Positions 63,566-64,000 of a stretch of DNA of 64,000 nucleotides are shown here, one piece after another. The position numbers and the translations under genes were made by a program. The stretch comes from Paramecium octaurelia. Taxonomy: Eukaryota; Ciliophora; Oligohymenophorea; Peniculida; Parameciidae. The notes below the pieces were generated by a model. It did not search any database. It saw only the letters and a program-made list of their open reading frames with translations, and was not told where the DNA came from. Location of the stretch: positions 279,918 through 343,917 of the forward strand of contig CAJJDP010000130.1 in NCBI GenBank assembly GCA_905182995.1. The letters are read 5' to 3'. Position 1 is the stretch's first letter; every line of letters starts with the position of its first letter.

Positions 63566-64000
63566 TCACTTCTTTTGCTTTAAGTCTTCTAAAAAGTAAC
63601 TTCCTTTGGATTTAAACAAAGGTTTTAAATCTATCCCTTAATAATTAATGAATTGTCCTTATAAGATAAGTGTTCCTGATGCTTCTAACCAAGGATTCTA
63701 AAAGATTACAAGTATAGTACAATAAGGATTAACTAAAAATAATTAATAATACATACAATTTGGCAATAAGGAGCTATTTTGAAGAGGTATGGTAAACTAG
63801 TCAAGCAAATCTTTATAGCTACCATCTGATTGGAGTATTTCTTTTGATGTTTTTACATTCCAAAGTCGGATAGAGTTATCATAACTACCAGAAGCTAGTG
63901 TATTTCCATCAGGAGAGTAACAAATTGAATTAACTGTATTTGAATGACCATCTAATTTGGCTTTTTATTATCCTGTCTTAACATCCCATAAACGGATAGA
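63566..64000 (-). CDS. WD40-repeat protein, 3' part (partial)
   Basis: The gene enters from beyond base 64000; one 24-nt intron (63733-63756) lies near its end. 136 residues are visible. Two WD40 units are clear: [19 protein letters not shown], then [32 protein letters not shown]. The C-terminal tail ([44 protein letters not shown]) matches the tail I recall from the large Paramecium family of tandem WD40 proteins. They act as protein-protein scaffolds; the partner is unknown. The frame fits exactly to the window edge. Confidence 0.85.

Overview
The window reads as macronuclear DNA of a Paramecium-like oligohymenophorean ciliate. It is very AT-rich, and the genes only stay open if TAA and TAG are read as glutamine with TGA as the sole stop. 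Nearly every multi-exon gene is interrupted by introns of only 19-34 nt (mostly GTA...TAG, mostly 22-29 nt). The last gene also ends with a C-terminal tail that I recall from a large Paramecium WD40 family. All products below were translated by hand with that code and with splicing; no search was run.

Layout. 1-5.5 kb: the 3' end of an unknown gene, an F-BAR-like protein (-), a VWA fragment protein, a PH-like pseudokinase and a RING-H2 protein of the RBX/APC11 type. 5.7-10.4 kb: centrin, a sperm-tail PG-rich repeat protein, an unknown conserved protein (-) and a Myb/SANT protein (-). 10.4-17.4 kb: peroxisomal acyl-CoA oxidase, MCM2 (-) with an E2F-like site upstream, and a divergent intronless kinesin-like gene. 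17.6-25.9 kb: a PH-kinase, a membrane protein (-), a coiled-coil protein (-), a B-box protein, SF-assemblin (-) and an unknown (-). 25.9-34.4 kb: a DPY-30 (RSP2-like) protein, two unknowns and a calpain (-). 34.8-43.6 kb: a YTH protein with a long Arg/Glu/Lys tract, a cytosolic carboxypeptidase and an AGC kinase (-). 44-52.7 kb: a tiny ORF (-), a stomatin, a GATase-like protein (-), an eIF2alpha-kinase-like protein (-), a CD2BP2/Lin1-like protein, an unknown and a LITAF protein (-). 53-64 kb: a second PG-repeat protein, a second B-box protein (-), a kinesin-8-like motor, a small membrane protein, degenerate repeat remnants, and the end of a WD40 gene (-).

Many genes fit cilium and cortex biology (centrin, SF-assemblin, two PG-repeat proteins, DPY-30/RSP2-like, kinesin-8, tubulin-type carboxypeptidase). 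They are not in operons: each gene has its own short intergenic space, and both strands are used.

Assembly quality matters here. Three single N bases (31140, 36924, 59880) each sit between two near-identical 1.2-1.4 kb copies. Two of these lie inside a gene, and collapsing one of them restores a complete calpain reading frame, so they look like unmerged contig ends rather than real duplications. About a dozen genes carry one-base frame breaks, most at short homopolymers. In one case the duplicated copy shows the longer run (13 A against 12 A), and that restores the frame. I found no CRISPR, insertion sequence, rRNA or convincing tRNA, and no clear new multi-gene system.
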